This document shows, in pieces, positions 13,021 through 13,481 of a stretch of DNA of 13,481 bases. Position numbers and translations under genes: made by a program. Location: positions 1 to 13,481 of the forward strand of contig JAHIYT010000173.1 of NCBI GenBank assembly GCA_018814945.1, in the 5' to 3' direction. Positions within the stretch are counted from its first letter, which is position 1. Every line of letters starts with the position of its first letter. Below the pieces are notes generated by a model. It did not search any database and was not told where the DNA came from. It was given only the letters and a program-made list of their open reading frames with translations. The stretch is from Patescibacteria group bacterium. GTDB taxonomy: Bacteria; Patescibacteriota; Gracilibacteria; UM-FILTER-43-11.

Positions 13021-13284
13021 TTATTTTCTTAGTGAAAGATTTTTTAATACATCTTCGTAAACTTCAGGTTTACTATTTTTTAGATAATTAAGAAGTTTAC
13101 GGCGTTTACCAACCATAAGAAGTAAACCGCGGCGGCTATGATTATCCTTTTTATGCTCTTTAAGATGCTCGGTAAGTTCATTTATACGTTTAGTCAAAAT
13201 CGCAATCTGAACTTGAGCAGATCCAGTATCTTTTGCATGTTTTGCAAATTTGGTAATGACTGTTTTCTTTAGGTCGCGTTTCAT
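13021..13284 (-). CDS. rpsO: 30S ribosomal protein S15
   Basis: S15 is a primary 16S rRNA-binding protein of the 30S platform. It has 87 residues, the usual length (89 in E. coli including Met). It shows the family pattern [20 protein letters not shown] (13-32), then [20 protein letters not shown] (34-53) and [16 protein letters not shown]. The start ATG at 13284 lies about 35 nt downstream of the predicted transcription start and has no Shine-Dalgarno. The gene precedes pnp and is probably co-transcribed with it. In E. coli S15 represses its own translation by a pseudoknot in the leader; the short AT-rich leader here shows no obvious counterpart. Confidence 0.96.
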   Translation of the reverse strand: MKRDLKKTVITKFAKHAKDTGSAQVQIAILTKRINELTEHLKEHKKDNHSRRGLLLMVGKRRKLLNYLKNSKPEVYEDVLKNLSLRK

Positions 13285-13325
13285 TAAATTAAGAAAGTAT
13301 TAAAAAATTATGTACAGCAAAAGAG

Positions 13326-13354
13326 ATTTTATCAAAATTTACAGTCTTGTGCAA
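13326..13354 (-). promoter_or_regulatory. Sigma70-like promoter of rpsO-pnp
   Basis: Minus strand: TTGCAC (13354-13349), exact 17-bp spacer, TAAAAT (13331-13326) preceded by TG one base upstream (extended -10). Expected start is near 13319, leaving about a 35-nt leader before the rpsO ATG. Confidence 0.65.
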
Positions 13355-13368
13355 GGCTTATTTTTTAT

Positions 13369-13481
13369 TTAAAGCCACTTTTTCAACTTAAAGATGGTAA
13401 AAAGAACAACGGCTACCATCACCATAATAATAGCAATGTTCCAAAAATGCTCAATATTGTCCAAGGCTTCTATAAATGGAA
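13369..13481 (-). CDS. C-terminal end of a probable CorA-type metal transporter (runs off right edge)
   Basis: An open frame enters from the right edge on the minus strand and ends with a TAA at 13371-13369, giving 36 visible codons. The peptide starts PFIEALDNIEHFWN and continues as a single hydrophobic helix (IAIIMVMVAVVLFTIF) capped by the basic ending KLKKWL. A last transmembrane helix followed by (F/Y)-(K/R)-x-K-K-W-(L/I) at the very C-terminus is characteristic of CorA-family magnesium/cobalt channels. The preceding PF...FW stretch fits the loop before TM2. The diagnostic GMN motif would lie outside the window, so the assignment rests on the tail only. Another membrane protein is possible. 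Confidence 0.55.
   Translation of the reverse strand, partial: PFIEALDNIEHFWNIAIIMVMVAVVLFTIFKLKKWL

Noticed and set aside
13343..13371. Hairpin AGTCTT/AAGGCT followed by a T-run, a possible plus-strand terminator
   Set aside because: No plus-strand gene runs into it; on the minus strand, where the corA-like gene ends, the stem has a mismatch and lacks a T-run. It also coincides with the rpsO -35 box.
1..13481. Recoding of UGA to glycine as in Gracilibacteria/Absconditabacteria
   Set aside because: TGA ends the upstream glycosyltransferase frame at a sensible place, and the conserved proteins show no internal TGA.

Overview
The window is AT-rich and gene-dense. It has short intergenic gaps, almost no Shine-Dalgarno sequences, one clear TTG start and ordinary use of TGA as a stop. 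A TrbC/VirB2-type pilin-like protein next to an AI-2E-type permease, a short prolyl-tRNA synthetase without the editing insertion, and many small streamlined genes suggest a Patescibacteria (CPR) genome with the standard code. This lineage call is an inference; no rRNA or other decisive marker is present.

Layout, left to right. Positions 1-219 (minus) hold the first 73 codons of a radical-SAM queE gene that runs off the left edge. Upstream of it on the same strand are an AI-2E family permease (340-1599) and a pilin-like membrane protein (1624-2058). A compact divergent promoter separates these from proS (2152-3396, plus), which is followed by the nucleotidyltransferase gene rfbA (3522-4304). 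Convergent to rfbA are two family 2 glycosyltransferases (4365-5183 and 5221-6261, minus) and a small cysteine-containing orphan (6346-6645, minus). Next come a plus-strand TrmA/RlmD-like RNA m5U methyltransferase (6700-7824) and a convergent HD-domain hydrolase (7811-8371, minus).

The right half is translation and RNA-decay housekeeping. rpsB - small membrane protein - tsf (8545-10625, plus) run toward pnp - rpsO (10778-13284, minus), and a bidirectional terminator lies between the two operons. The right edge holds the last 36 codons of a probable CorA-type transporter (minus). Good sigma70-like promoters are visible for rpsB and rpsO. The rpsB transcript has a leader of about 100 nt. A long stem-loop sits between rpsO and pnp, where E. 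coli has the RNase III site used for pnp autocontrol.

The most unusual signal is in the gaps. At least six loci carry arrays of short units repeated with a period of seven bases: five intergenic (a sixth, 1608-1628, has only three units) and one inside queE. Four of the intergenic arrays are paired into inverted arms. The unit sequence differs at every locus (GGACATY, ATTAAAA, GTAAATT, NAACGAC, TTARAAY-like, GATCTGA) but the period is the same. Two further gaps have the same architecture with other periods (8/8/7 and 12). The arrays often fill the gap from stop codon to start codon. They occur in co-directional and convergent gaps and are absent from all three divergent, promoter-bearing gaps. 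One heptad array lies inside the queE coding sequence and another overlaps the TTG start of a glycosyltransferase. What is conserved is period and placement, not sequence, so this looks like the product of a process rather than an ordinary dispersed repeat family.
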